Origin: Tabrizicola_A sp964393035
GTDB lineage: Bacteria; Pseudomonadota; Alphaproteobacteria; Rhodobacterales; Rhodobacteraceae
Assembly: GCA_964393035.1 (NCBI GenBank)
Contig: CAYMRX010000001.1
Location: 186,001 to 250,000 of the forward strand
Direction: 5' to 3'
Length of the DNA: 64,000 bases
The notes beneath the pieces are model-generated. The model searched no databases. It saw only the letters and a list, made by a program, of their open reading frames with translations, and had not been told where the DNA came from. This document shows, one piece after another, positions 24,989 to 33,749 of this stretch. A program made the position numbers and the translations under genes. Position 1 is the first letter of the stretch. Every line of letters starts with the position of its first letter.

Positions 24989-26077
24989 ATGGTTTTCGAT
25001 TTTCTCAAAGGCGAATTCATCGACGTCATCTCTTGGTTGGATGACACCCGCGATACCATGGTCTGGCGCTTCGAACGGCGGGGCCAAGCGATCAAATACG
25101 GCGCCAAGCTGACCGTACGCGAAGGGCAGGCCGCGGTTTTCGTGCATGAAGGACAGTTGGCCGATGTCTTCGGCCCCGGCCTTTACATGCTGGAAACCAA
25201 CAACATGCCGATCATGACAACCTTGCAACATTGGGACCACGGCTTTGACAGCCCGTTCAAATCCGAGGTCTATTTCGTCAACACCACCCGCTTCAACGAT
25301 CAGAAATGGGGCACCAAGAACCCGATCATGGCGCGCGATCCCGAATTCGGTCCGGTGCGGCTGCGCGCATTTGGCACCTATTCGATGCGGGTTTCCGATC
25401 CGGGCCGTTTCCTGACCGAGATCGTCGGAACCGATGGCGAGTTTACCGCCGATGAGATCAGCTTTCAGATCCGCAATGTGATCTTGCAGGAAGTCAGCCA
25501 AGTCTTGGCCAAATCGGGCATCCCGGCCTTGGACATGGCGGCCAATACCGCCGATCTGGGGCGGATCGTGACGCAGGCGATTGGGCCAAAGATTGCCGAT
25601 TATGGCCTGTCGATCCCGGAATTCTACATCGAAAACATCAGCCTGCCCGAGGAGGTCGAGAAGGTGCTGGACAAGCGCACCTCGATCGGGATTGCGGGCG
25701 ACTTGAACAAATACATGCAGTTCAATGCCGCTGAGGGCATCGCAAACCCGGCTTCGGGGGCGGGCGCGATGATGGGGGCGGGGATGGCTGCGGGCATGGG
25801 CGCGGCCATGGCGCAGAACGCGGGGCCTTGGGGGGCCAGCGCCCCGCCGCCAGCACCTCCCCCCCCGCCTGTGGCAAAGCTCTGGCACATCGCGGTGAAC
25901 GGCGAAACCAAGGGGCCATTTGCCGAGGCCGATCTTGCCGCAATGGCGCAATCGGGCCGCCTGACCCGCACAAGCCATGTCTGGACGGCGGGGCAGGACG
26001 GTTGGAAGGCGGCAGGCGAGACAGAACTTGCCCGGCTTTTTGCGCAAACTCCGCCGCCGCCCCCGCCCGCCGGGTAA
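24989..26077 (+). CDS. SPFH-domain protein with C-terminal GYF domain
   Basis: A 362-residue protein. Residues about 25-235 form an SPFH/band-7-like domain of the YdjI (virion-core-like) type (FVHEGQLADVFGPGLYMLET; FGTYSMRVSDPGRFLTEIVG; EFYIENISLPEEVEKVLDKR). A Gly/Ala/Met linker (255-280) and a polyproline run lead to a GYF_2 domain at 298-352 (GETKGPFAEADLAAMA, HVWTAGQDGWKAAGE) that should bind proline-rich peptides. The protein ends in another proline run, so self-binding is possible. YdjI of Bacillus acts with PspA and YdjG/H at stressed membranes. Here the next gene is a YdjG-like zinc-ribbon membrane protein. Confidence 0.85.
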   Translation: MVFDFLKGEFIDVISWLDDTRDTMVWRFERRGQAIKYGAKLTVREGQAAVFVHEGQLADVFGPGLYMLETNNMPIMTTLQHWDHGFDSPFKSEVYFVNTTRFNDQKWGTKNPIMARDPEFGPVRLRAFGTYSMRVSDPGRFLTEIVGTDGEFTADEISFQIRNVILQEVSQVLAKSGIPALDMAANTADLGRIVTQAIGPKIADYGLSIPEFYIENISLPEEVEKVLDKRTSIGIAGDLNKYMQFNAAEGIANPASGAGAMMGAGMAAGMGAAMAQNAGPWGASAPPPAPPPPPVAKLWHIAVNGETKGPFAEADLAAMAQSGRLTRTSHVWTAGQDGWKAAGETELARLFAQTPPPPPPAG

Positions 26078-26080
26078 ATC

Positions 26081-27228
26081 ATGGCCGTTGCCGAAGCCCA
26101 TCGCTATTCTTGCGCACAATGCGGGGCGGATCTGCGCTTTGCGCCGGGGCAAACCGAACTGGTCTGTGACCACTGCGGCCACCGGCAGGACATCCCCAAT
26201 GCCACCCCCCGCCGCAAGGCGCGCGTGCTTGGGGAAATCCCTTTGGCGCAGGGGCTGGCCGATGATCTGCCGACCGATGCGGTCGAGGAGGTGCGCGCCT
26301 CATCCTGCCCGAATTGCGGCGCGGTGGTGGAGTTTCAGGGCGCCAGCCATGCCAGCGAATGTCCCTTTGCGCCACGCCGGTCGTGGCCGACACCGGATTG
26401 CGCCGCCATATCAAACCGCAGGCCGTGGTGCCCTTTGCGCTGACCGAGGGGCAGGCGCGCGCGGCGCTGACCACATGGCTGGGCAGCCTGTGGTTCGCCC
26501 CGAATGGCCTTTTGGAATACACCCGCAAGGGCCGTGCCATGGCGGGCATCTATGTGCCGTTCTGGACCTTCGACGCCGCCACGGCCAGCACCTACACCGG
26601 GCAGCGCGGCGAGGCCTATTACGAGACGCGGATGGTCACGGTGAACGTCAACGGCCGGGCCGAACAGCGGCAGGAACAAGTGCGAAAGATCCGCTGGTAT
26701 CCGGCGGCGGGATCGGTATCGCGCGATTTCGACGATCTGCTGGTCATGGCCGCAACCAGCCTGCCAGAACGCTTGGGCAATGACCTGACGCCTTGGGATC
26801 TTTCGGCGCTGGAATCCTATGCGCCGGATTTCCTGGCCGGGTTTCAGGCCGAAGGCTATACCGTCGCACTGGCGGATGGGCACCAGGCGGCCCGCGCCCG
26901 GATGGCCCAGGTGATCGAAGCCGATGTGCGCCGTGATATTGGCGGCGATGAGCAACGCATCACGCAGGTGAACACCCGCCATGGGGATGAGACCTTCAAG
27001 CATGTGCTGCTGCCGGTCTGGACGGCGGCTTATAAATACGCGGGCAAAAGCTATCGGTTTCTGGTCAACGGCCAAACTGGCGAGGTGCAGGGCGAGCGCC
27101 CCTACAGTTGGTGGAAGATCGGCTTCGCCGTTCTTGCCGCGGCGGTGGTCATCGGCGTGGGCGTCTTTTTGTCGGACCCGCAGGCGTTTGGCCTCTCCAG
27201 CGGCGCCTTGCCCGATTGGCTGAACTGA
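26081..27228 (+). pseudogene. Zinc-ribbon membrane protein (YdjG-like), single-base frameshift
   Basis: The first frame (26081-26443) encodes YSCAQCGADLRF, VCDHCGHRQ and SCPNCGAVVEF, then goes out of register. The protein continues in a second frame as CATPVVADTGLRRHIKPQ through to 27228, ending with a membrane helix (IGFAVLAAAVVIGVGVFL). The junction reads TGTCCCTTTGCGCC at 26362-26375. One more T would give ECPFCATP, the missing fourth zinc-ligand pair, and a 1149-nt frame of 382 residues. The repaired product resembles the TFIIB-zinc-ribbon proteins encoded beside SPFH genes, and it starts three bases after the SPFH-GYF stop. As written the product is truncated. Confidence 0.82.
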
Positions 27229-27247
27229 CAGCGCCGCCGCCTTGCGG

Positions 27248-27276
27248 TTGACATCACCGCCCCCTCGCGCGATAGC
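27248..27276 (+). promoter_or_regulatory. Probable purC promoter
   Basis: TTGACA (27248-27253), a 17-base spacer and GATAGC (27271-27276) form a sigma-70-type promoter with a perfect -35 and a half-matched -10. It lies 28 bases before ATG 27304, with GGAGG at 27293-27297. Confidence 0.55.
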
Positions 27277-27303
27277 GCCCCATCCCCGAGCCGGAGGCCC
27301 CTG

Positions 27304-28248
27304 ATGCGCGTTCTTGACCACGCCCGGATTCCCGAACTGCCGAACCCTTATTTCGGCAAAGTGCGCGATTGCTATGATCTTCCCGATGGCAGCCGCATCC
27401 TGATCTCCTCAGACCGCATCTCGGCCTTTGACCGTATTCTGGCGGCGATTCCGTTCAAGGGGCAGGTGCTGACCCAGCTTGCGCGCTGGTGGTTCGACCG
27501 CACCGCCGATATCTGCCCGAACCATGTGATTTCCTATCCTGACCCCAATGTTGTGATCGGCAAGCGGCTGAATATCCTGCCGGTCGAGGTTGTGGTGCGT
27601 GGCTATCTGGCCGGAACCACCTCCACCTCGGTGCTGACGCAGTACAAGGCCGGGGCGCGGACCATGTATGGCCACACGCTGCCCGATGGCCTGCGTGACA
27701 ATCAGGCGCTGCCTGCCGCCATCATCACCCCGACCTCCAAGGCCTTTGACGGCGGCCATGACGAACCCCTGACCGAAGCCGAGATTGTGGCGCAGGGGCT
27801 TTTGACCAAGGCGCAATGGGACGAAGTTTCGGCAAAAGCCTTGGCGCTGTTTGCCCGTGGCCAAAAGATGGCGGCCGAGCGCGGCTTGATCCTCGTCGAC
27901 ACCAAGTATGAGTTTGGCACCGACGCGGGCGGCAATATCCTGATTGCCGATGAAATCCACACGCCGGACAGCAGCCGCTATTGGATCGCCTCGGGCTATC
28001 AGGCGGCGTTTGAGGCGGGCAGCCGTCCGCCGTCCTTTGACAAGGATGTGATCCGGTCTTGGGTGGGCGCGCGTTGCGACCCTTACAAGGACCCGATCCC
28101 TGAAATTCCGGCCGAAATGATCGCGCAAACCTCGCAGGTCTATATCGACGCCTATGAGATGATCACGGGCGAACGGTTTGTGCCGGACATGAACGGCGAC
28201 ACGCCCTTGGCGCGGGTGCGGACCCATCTGGCGCCCTATTTCGCCTGA
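27304..28248 (+). CDS. purC: Phosphoribosylaminoimidazole-succinocarboxamide synthase
   Basis: ATP-dependent ligase joining CAIR and aspartate in purine synthesis. The 314-residue product is of the longer SAICAR synthetase type. Family stretches are GKVRDCYDLPDGSRILISSD, SAFDRILAAIPFKG, EVVVRGYLAGTTSTS, ILVDTKYEFGTD and ADEIHTPDSSRYW. It has its own promoter and GGAGG site. A LacI-type palindrome starts at the base after its stop codon. Confidence 0.96.
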   Translation: MRVLDHARIPELPNPYFGKVRDCYDLPDGSRILISSDRISAFDRILAAIPFKGQVLTQLARWWFDRTADICPNHVISYPDPNVVIGKRLNILPVEVVVRGYLAGTTSTSVLTQYKAGARTMYGHTLPDGLRDNQALPAAIITPTSKAFDGGHDEPLTEAEIVAQGLLTKAQWDEVSAKALALFARGQKMAAERGLILVDTKYEFGTDAGGNILIADEIHTPDSSRYWIASGYQAAFEAGSRPPSFDKDVIRSWVGARCDPYKDPIPEIPAEMIAQTSQVYIDAYEMITGERFVPDMNGDTPLARVRTHLAPYFA

Positions 28249-28266
28249 CATGTTTGCGCTAACATG
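28249..28266. promoter_or_regulatory. LacI-family operator-like palindrome before the sugar kinase gene
   Basis: CATGTTTGCGCTAACATG is palindromic except for its two T's flanking the central GCGC. The core TGTTTGCGCTAACA is one base from the TGTTAGCGCTAACA form often bound by LacI/GalR-family repressors. It lies 43 bases before the start of a PfkB sugar kinase gene, exactly where a repressor would act. No LacI-type gene is in the window. Confidence 0.55.
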
Positions 28267-28296
28267 ATTCGATCGGCTAAGCTGCCGCGAAATCCC

Positions 28297-28303
28297 GAGG
28301 AGG
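28297..28303 (+). promoter_or_regulatory. Ribosome-binding site fixing the PfkB kinase start
   Basis: GAGGAGG lies five bases before ATG 28309. It rules out the upstream in-frame ATG at 28264, which falls inside the palindrome. Confidence 0.8.
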
Positions 28304-28308
28304 TCTGG

Positions 28309-29232
28309 ATGATTCTCAGTTGTGGCGAAGCCCTGATCGACATGCTACCGCGCACCGCCACCACCGGCGAGGCGGCCTTTGCCCCCTATGCGGGGGGCGC
28401 GGTGTTCAACACGGCGATTGCTCTGGGGCGGCTGGGCGCACCTTCGGCGTTTTTCTCGGGCGTCTCGACCGATATGCTGGGGGAAATTCTGGCCAATACG
28501 CTGACCGCTTCAAAGGTCGACACGCAGTTTCTGGCGCGCTCTGCCCGGCCGACGACAGTGGCTTTTGTCAAGCTGGTCGATGGTCAGGCCACCTATGCCT
28601 TTTACGATGTCGGCACCGCCGGGGTGATGCTGGCGGAAACCGATCTGCCAAAGCTGCCCGCCACGGTTTCCACCCTGTTTTTCGGCGGGATTTCCTTGGT
28701 CAACGACCCCGCCGCCAGCACCTATGAGGCGCTGCAAGCCCGCGAGGCTGCAACCCGCGTCACCATGATTGATCCCAATATCCGCCCCGGTTTCATCGCC
28801 GGAAAAGAGACAGAATACCGCGCCCGGATCGAGCGGATGATCGCGCGGGCCGATATCGTGAAACTGTCGGATGAGGATTTGCACTGGCTGATGGGCGCTG
28901 GCGATGTGGAACGCCTTGCGCGGTCCATTCTGGCCAAAGGGCCGAAGCTGGTCTTCATCACCGAAGGGGCGGCCGGCGCGCGGGCCATCACCGCAGAGCA
29001 GAACCGCTTTGTTGCCGCCCACAAGGTGACAGTCGCCGATACCGTCGGCGCGGGCGATACCTTTAACGCCGGTGCCCTGTGCGCGCTGCACGAGGCGGGC
29101 GCCCTGACCAAGGCACGCCTCGCGGCGCTGTCGGATGACGAGCTGGACGCGGCGCTGGCCCTTGGCGTGCAGGCCGCCGCCGTGACCGTTGCCCGCGCAG
29201 GCGCCAACCCGCCGTGGAGAGATGAGCTGTGA
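28309..29232 (+). CDS. PfkB-family carbohydrate kinase (fructokinase-like)
   Basis: A 307-residue ribokinase-fold sugar kinase. The N-terminus ILSCGEALIDMLP and the substrate loop YAGGAVFNTAIALGRLG are typical of fructokinases and 2-keto-3-deoxygluconate kinases. The C-terminal signature VADTVGAGDTFNAGALCAL contains the catalytic Asp and the anion hole. It is likely cytosolic, phosphorylating fructose or a related sugar acid with ATP. An operator-like palindrome (28249-28266) upstream suggests sugar-controlled repression. It ends with a GTGA overlap with dtd. Confidence 0.88.
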   Translation: MILSCGEALIDMLPRTATTGEAAFAPYAGGAVFNTAIALGRLGAPSAFFSGVSTDMLGEILANTLTASKVDTQFLARSARPTTVAFVKLVDGQATYAFYDVGTAGVMLAETDLPKLPATVSTLFFGGISLVNDPAASTYEALQAREAATRVTMIDPNIRPGFIAGKETEYRARIERMIARADIVKLSDEDLHWLMGAGDVERLARSILAKGPKLVFITEGAAGARAITAEQNRFVAAHKVTVADTVGAGDTFNAGALCALHEAGALTKARLAALSDDELDAALALGVQAAAVTVARAGANPPWRDEL

Positions 29233-29672
29233 GGGCTGTCCTGCAACGGGTCACCCAAGCCTCGGTTTCCGTCGAGGGTCAAACTGTGGGGGAAATCGGC
29301 CAAGGTCTGATGATCCTTGTCTGCGCCATGCAGGGCGACACCGAGGCACAGGCTGACAAGCTGGCGGCCAAAATCGCCAAACTGCGCATCTTCAAGGATG
29401 AGGCGGGCAAGATGAACCTTTCGGTCAAGGATGCAGGTGGGGCGGCACTGATCGTCAGCCAGTTCACCCTTGCCGCCGATTTGCGCGGCAATCGCCCCGG
29501 TTTCAGCCCCGCCGCCGCCCCTGATGACGGCAAACGGCTGTATGAACATTTCACCGCCCGCATCGCCGCCGAGGGCATCCAGACCGCCAACGGCATCTTT
29601 GGCGCCGATATGGATGTGGCCTTGGTCAATCAAGGCCCGGTGACGATCTGGCTGGACACCGACAGTCTTTAA
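29229..29672 (+). CDS. dtd: D-aminoacyl-tRNA deacylase Dtd
   Basis: Removes D-amino acids (and mis-charged glycine) from tRNA. The 147-residue protein shows MRAVLQRVTQASVSVEG, the SQFTLAADLRGNRPGF block and the cross-subunit NQGPVTIWLDT motif with the Gly-cisPro. It has a GTG start inside the kinase stop (GTGA), so it is translationally coupled. A structured stretch follows at 29675-29768. Confidence 0.95.
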   Translation: MRAVLQRVTQASVSVEGQTVGEIGQGLMILVCAMQGDTEAQADKLAAKIAKLRIFKDEAGKMNLSVKDAGGAALIVSQFTLAADLRGNRPGFSPAAAPDDGKRLYEHFTARIAAEGIQTANGIFGADMDVALVNQGPVTIWLDTDSL

Positions 29673-29674
29673 AG

Positions 29675-29768
29675 CGCGTCAGGTTAAGTTGAACCGACAG
29701 GCGCTGCCTCTCGCAGAGGCGCGAACGCGCTTTGCGACAAGGCCTGTTCCAGAGGAAACCTGACACGC
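29675..29768. other. Structured intergenic element between dtd and a convergent gene
   Basis: The 97-base gap begins GCGCGTCAGGTTAAG and ends AACCTGACACGCCC. The outer arms GCGTCAGGTT and AACCTGACACGC pair with a two-base bulge. Inside is a perfect small hairpin, GCCTCT-CGC-AGAGGC (29705-29719). Together they could form a long branched stem separating two convergent genes, as a bidirectional terminator or a dispersed structured repeat. I see no second copy here. Confidence 0.45.
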
Positions 29769-29769
29769 C

Positions 29770-30297
29770 CTAATCGAACGGATTACCGTCCGACTGCCGC
29801 AGCCCGTCACCACATTCGCCCAAGGCCCCCATCGACGCACTGGAGCCTTGCAGCGAATAATCCATCACCGGCTCCCCCGCCGAAGTGCGCAGATAAAGCC
29901 GGTTGCCCTGCGCAACCTCGGTCAGGAAGCGCACCGACTGATCGCTGTCCGGCAGGTTGAACAGGATCGAATTCTTGTAAAGATCGGCCGCGTTGAGGTT
30001 CCACGGCGACCGGTTGCCGATCTGCACCTGCAAATCCGCGGTGTCGCCGTCCCCGAACTCCCACGAGGTGGAATAGAATTGCAGCTTCACCGTGTTGTCG
30101 GCGTAAAGCCAGATGGTGAAACTGTCGGTCTGGGCATCGACCTCGGCCAGACAGGCGAAAGTGCCATCGTCGAAGCCGACAACTTCAACCTCCCAATGCT
30201 TGTGTTGAAACAGGATTTCCGACTGGCTTTCCGCCAGCGCGGCGGTCGGCAACAGTGCCGATACGGCCAAGGTGGCGGTCCGAACCCAAGAAAGCAT
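29770..30297 (-). CDS. Secreted protein of unknown function
   Basis: A 175-residue protein with a clear signal peptide (MLSWVRTATLAVSALLPTAALAES). The mature part starts SEILFQHKHWEVEVVGFDDG and reads as a beta-rich domain with CLAEV and a C-terminal LGECGDGL, so two cysteines could bond. The start at 30297 has GGAGG ten bases upstream; a longer frame to 30432 would bury the signal peptide. It is probably periplasmic. A similar architecture occurs in small invasion-associated-locus-B-type proteins, but I cannot confirm that relation. It is 116 bases downstream of an acyl-CoA synthetase gene. Confidence 0.75.
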   Translation of the reverse strand: MLSWVRTATLAVSALLPTAALAESQSEILFQHKHWEVEVVGFDDGTFACLAEVDAQTDSFTIWLYADNTVKLQFYSTSWEFGDGDTADLQVQIGNRSPWNLNAADLYKNSILFNLPDSDQSVRFLTEVAQGNRLYLRTSAGEPVMDYSLQGSSASMGALGECGDGLRQSDGNPFD

Positions 30298-30413
30298 GCA
30301 AAATCCTCCGTCCTGAAATACGGGCATTTTGGGCGGGGACTGCGCAAAAGAGCAAATGAAATATGCAGCGCCTGAACAGCGCTGCCGCGGATTTTTTGCC
30401 GGTTTTGACGGGT

Positions 30414-32306
30414 TTAACCGATGCGTTCCCAAGCCGGCGGGAACCGCCCCAGAAGTTCCGCCAGCGCCTGATCCTCAACCGGGCCGGTGGTGGCGATGCG
30501 CGCCACCAGTCCGCGCTTTTTATCCTCGGCCACCTCGGCGACATGGGCGGGCAATTGGGCCTCGGCAAGGGCCGCATCATAGACCCGGCAGATCGCCAAG
30601 CGCCGCAGGTCGGGCTTGAAGACCTTTCCGACCGCGGTTTTCGGCAGCTCGGCCAGAATCTCGATATGTTTCGGCACGGCGGCTTTTTCGTGAATATGCT
30701 TCACGGCATAATCCATCAACTCAGCCTCGCTCACCACCGCGCCCTTGACCAGTTCAAGATAGGCGCAGGGCAGTTCGCCCGCATGGGCATCCGGCTGGCC
30801 GATGGCGCCGACAAAGGCCACCTTCTCATGGCCCATCATCGCCTCCTCGATGATGGCAGGATCAATGTTGTGGCCGCCCCGGATGATAAGGTCTTTGGCG
30901 CGGCCGGTGATGTACAGATAACCATCCGCATCCAGCCGCCCCAGATCGCCCGTGCGCAGATACTTTTCACCCGCGAACAGGTCACGGTTCTTGTCAGCCT
31001 CGGTATAGGTATTGCCGGAGAAGACGCCGGGATTGTAGACGCAAATCTCGCCGATTTCGTCCACCGCGCAATCGCGCAGCCCCCCTGCCCCGTCACTGGT
31101 CAGGATTTTCACCTCGCAATGCGGGAAGGGCAGCCCGACCGAGCCGATCTTCTTGTTGCCTTCAGGCGGGTTGACCGAGACAAGGCAGGTGCATTCGGTC
31201 AGCCCGTACCCTTCGACGATCTGCACGCCGGTTGCCTTTTCAAAGCGCGTGAACAATTCGATCGGCAGCGGGGCAGAGCCGGAAAACGCACCCCGCAAGG
31301 TCGAGACATCGGCATTGACCGGGCGCTGCATCAGGGCGGAAAGCGCTGTCGGCACCGTGACCATATAGGTCACCTTCCAATGCTCAACCAGTTTCCAGAA
31401 ATTGTCGAACACCCCTTCGCCCCGATAGCCTTGCGGCGTGGGAAAGACCACATGCGCACCGCTTGCGATCATCGACATCAGGATCGGATAGGCGGCGAAA
31501 ACATGGAACAGCGGCAAGGGACAGATCACGGTGTCGGTGGCCTTGAACAACAGCCGCGCCCCAAGCCAGCCGTTATAGACCATGCCCGACAGCTTGTGCT
31601 GGGCCACCTTGGGCATCCCCGTGGTGCCGCCGGTGTGGAAATACGCGGTCACGCGGTCAACCGGATTGTCCTTGAAGATCAAGCGATCCGCAGGTTGCTT
31701 GCGACATTCGGTGTTGAAGGATTTGACATTGGCGCTGTGGCCGATCGGATTTTTCGGCCGGATCAGCGGCACGATCAGCCGTTTGACCCCGCCAAGATAC
31801 CTTAGCAGGTCCACTTCCAGAACTGTTTTGACCGATGGCGCATGTTTCACCGCCTCGGCCACCTTTTGCGGCAGGTCGGTCTTGGGGAATGCCCTGACCG
31901 TCACCACCACCTTGGCCTTCGTCTCCCGCAGGATGGCCGAGATCTGCTCTGCCTCCAGCAGCGGGTTGATCGGATTGACAATGCCCGCCACCGCGCCGCC
32001 CAGCAGCGTCACCGCGGTTTCAACCGCGTTGGGCATCACATAGGCCACCACATCGGTTTCCCCCACGCCCAGCGAATGAAACAGGTTTGCCGCCTGGGTC
32101 ACGCGGGCATGAAGATCGGCCCAGGTCAGGGTTTCAGACTTTGATCCGGGCGCGGACAGCAATTGATAGGAGAGCGCCGGCCGGGCGCCATGCGCCTCTT
32201 TGGTGCGGGTCAGAAATTGGTGCATTGTCTTGGGCAGATCCCGATCTTCCCAAGCGGCTTCAGCCTCGATGGCTTTCAGATCCGCGCGCGACGCGAATGA
32301 TCCCAT
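30414..32306 (-). CDS. AMP-forming acyl-CoA synthetase
   Basis: A 630-residue member of the ANL superfamily, activating a carboxylic acid to its CoA thioester through an acyl-adenylate. The ATP loop is YFHTGGTTGMPKVAQH, followed by VEGYGLTECTCLVSVNPPEG and the hinge YLRTGDLGRLDADGYLYITGRAKD. The C-terminal lysine motif is AELPKTAVGKVFKPDLR. The relatively long N-terminus resembles FadD-like medium/long-chain or aromatic-acid forms. The substrate cannot be fixed. The next gene upstream is nhaA on the same strand, 119 bases away. Confidence 0.9.
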   Translation of the reverse strand: MGSFASRADLKAIEAEAAWEDRDLPKTMHQFLTRTKEAHGARPALSYQLLSAPGSKSETLTWADLHARVTQAANLFHSLGVGETDVVAYVMPNAVETAVTLLGGAVAGIVNPINPLLEAEQISAILRETKAKVVVTVRAFPKTDLPQKVAEAVKHAPSVKTVLEVDLLRYLGGVKRLIVPLIRPKNPIGHSANVKSFNTECRKQPADRLIFKDNPVDRVTAYFHTGGTTGMPKVAQHKLSGMVYNGWLGARLLFKATDTVICPLPLFHVFAAYPILMSMIASGAHVVFPTPQGYRGEGVFDNFWKLVEHWKVTYMVTVPTALSALMQRPVNADVSTLRGAFSGSAPLPIELFTRFEKATGVQIVEGYGLTECTCLVSVNPPEGNKKIGSVGLPFPHCEVKILTSDGAGGLRDCAVDEIGEICVYNPGVFSGNTYTEADKNRDLFAGEKYLRTGDLGRLDADGYLYITGRAKDLIIRGGHNIDPAIIEEAMMGHEKVAFVGAIGQPDAHAGELPCAYLELVKGAVVSEAELMDYAVKHIHEKAAVPKHIEILAELPKTAVGKVFKPDLRRLAICRVYDAALAEAQLPAHVAEVAEDKKRGLVARIATTGPVEDQALAELLGRFPPAWERIG

Positions 32307-32425
32307 GGCATTTCCCTCCCCTGTCCCCGCATCTTCCGGCGGGTTGTCCTTGTGCCATCAATGTGGGGGGAATTGCGGGCTTTGCCAAGAAAAAGCGCAA
32401 AAAGAAAACCCAACGTCACAAGATG

Positions 32426-33682
32426 TCAGGACAGGCGCCGGGTGACCCGCAGAAAGCGCCCCATGACAACAGCAAGGACCGCGGCCCCGAATGACAAGAC
32501 CGCACCCATTTTGGCGGCCTCTTGTGCCGGACCTGACGGGAAGGCGACGGTGGCGACAAACAACGCCACGGTAAAGCCGATACCCGCAACGCAGCCCAGC
32601 ACCCAAAGATCTTTCGCCCCCATGCCCGCAGGCAGGCCAAAGCCAAAGATCCGCGCGGCCAGCATCCCCATCAGGAAAATCCCCAGCGGCTTGCCGATGA
32701 TCAGGCCGCCCAACACCATCCATGTCGGATCGCCAAAGGCCGCAAACACCACCCCCGCGTTCAACAGGCCAAAGAAGAACAGCATGATCTCGACAAAAAG
32801 TTTCAGCCGATGCGCGATCCAGTTCAAAAGGTCGGTCAGATGTTCTTCGGCCTCGGCGAAAAAGCCATAGGGCTTATCGGCGTGCGGGATGGTCGGCACG
32901 ATGGGCAAAAGGCCAAGTGCGGGGTGGATACCCGCGTTGTGAAAGCCATACCACGACAGCACCCCGGCAAAGGCATAGGGCCAGAACGACGCCTTCTGCC
33001 GCATCCATGTGGAATAGGGGCGGCGCGGGTCGGTGCCGTCGGCCCAGATCGGCAGTCGGTTGGCCAAAAGGTAGACCCCGACCGCCGCCGCCAGCGACAG
33101 CAAAAGCCAACCGGGCTGCACATCGCCCGTCGGGTAAAACAGCGCCAGAATGATCATGCCCCCCGCATCATCGGCGATTGCCAGCAAAAGCAGAAAGGGA
33201 ATGGCCGGATGCCCCGCGCCAAAGACGATGCGACCAACCAAATAGGAAAAGGCAATGTCGGTCGCCGTCGGGATGGCCCAGCCTTGGGCATAGGCGCCAA
33301 AGCCCCCCAGCGCCGCGCCCAGCCCCAGATAGACCAGCGCCGGCCCCATCATGCCCCCCGCCGTGGCGATCAGCGGCGTCAGCGCCTTGCGCCCGCGCAA
33401 CTCGCCGTCATGCAGGACAATGCCTTCCCAGACCTCTTTGGCGGCAATGGCAAAAAAGAACGCCATGCAAATATCGTTGACAAGAAAATGCAGCGTCAAC
33501 TGGCGCGTCGCCACGCCAGCTTCTTCGTGCAAAAGACCGATCGGCGCATGGTCCCACAGCACGACATGCACCAGAGTCTGATAGCTGTCCTTGTCCAGAT
33601 TGGCCCAGATCAGCGCCAGCGCCGCCCCTGTCAGCAACAACAGCGAATAGGTGGAGATGACATTCCAGACTTTATGCATCAC
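32426..33682 (-). CDS. nhaA: Na+/H+ antiporter NhaA
   Basis: A 418-residue inner-membrane antiporter that expels Na+ in exchange for H+. It has the NhaA order: two early helices with WANLDKDSYQTLVH, LTLHFLVNDICMAFFFAIAAKE, the transport motif GWAIPTATDIAFSYLVG with the Asp pair region, LLLLAIADDAGGMIILALFY (the adjacent Asp-Asp of the ion site), and the C-terminal VLGCVAGIGFTVALFVATVAF. It starts MMHKVWNVIS. It is preceded 67 bases upstream by a response-regulator gene on the same strand. Confidence 0.95.
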   Translation of the reverse strand: MMHKVWNVISTYSLLLLTGAALALIWANLDKDSYQTLVHVVLWDHAPIGLLHEEAGVATRQLTLHFLVNDICMAFFFAIAAKEVWEGIVLHDGELRGRKALTPLIATAGGMMGPALVYLGLGAALGGFGAYAQGWAIPTATDIAFSYLVGRIVFGAGHPAIPFLLLLAIADDAGGMIILALFYPTGDVQPGWLLLSLAAAVGVYLLANRLPIWADGTDPRRPYSTWMRQKASFWPYAFAGVLSWYGFHNAGIHPALGLLPIVPTIPHADKPYGFFAEAEEHLTDLLNWIAHRLKLFVEIMLFFFGLLNAGVVFAAFGDPTWMVLGGLIIGKPLGIFLMGMLAARIFGFGLPAGMGAKDLWVLGCVAGIGFTVALFVATVAFPSGPAQEAAKMGAVLSFGAAVLAVVMGRFLRVTRRLS

Positions 33683-33749
33683 GGCGCCGTCCTGATCTGC
33701 GAGACTGCGCCTGACCTTTGCGCTTTTGCGCGCCGGGTCAAGCCTGACC

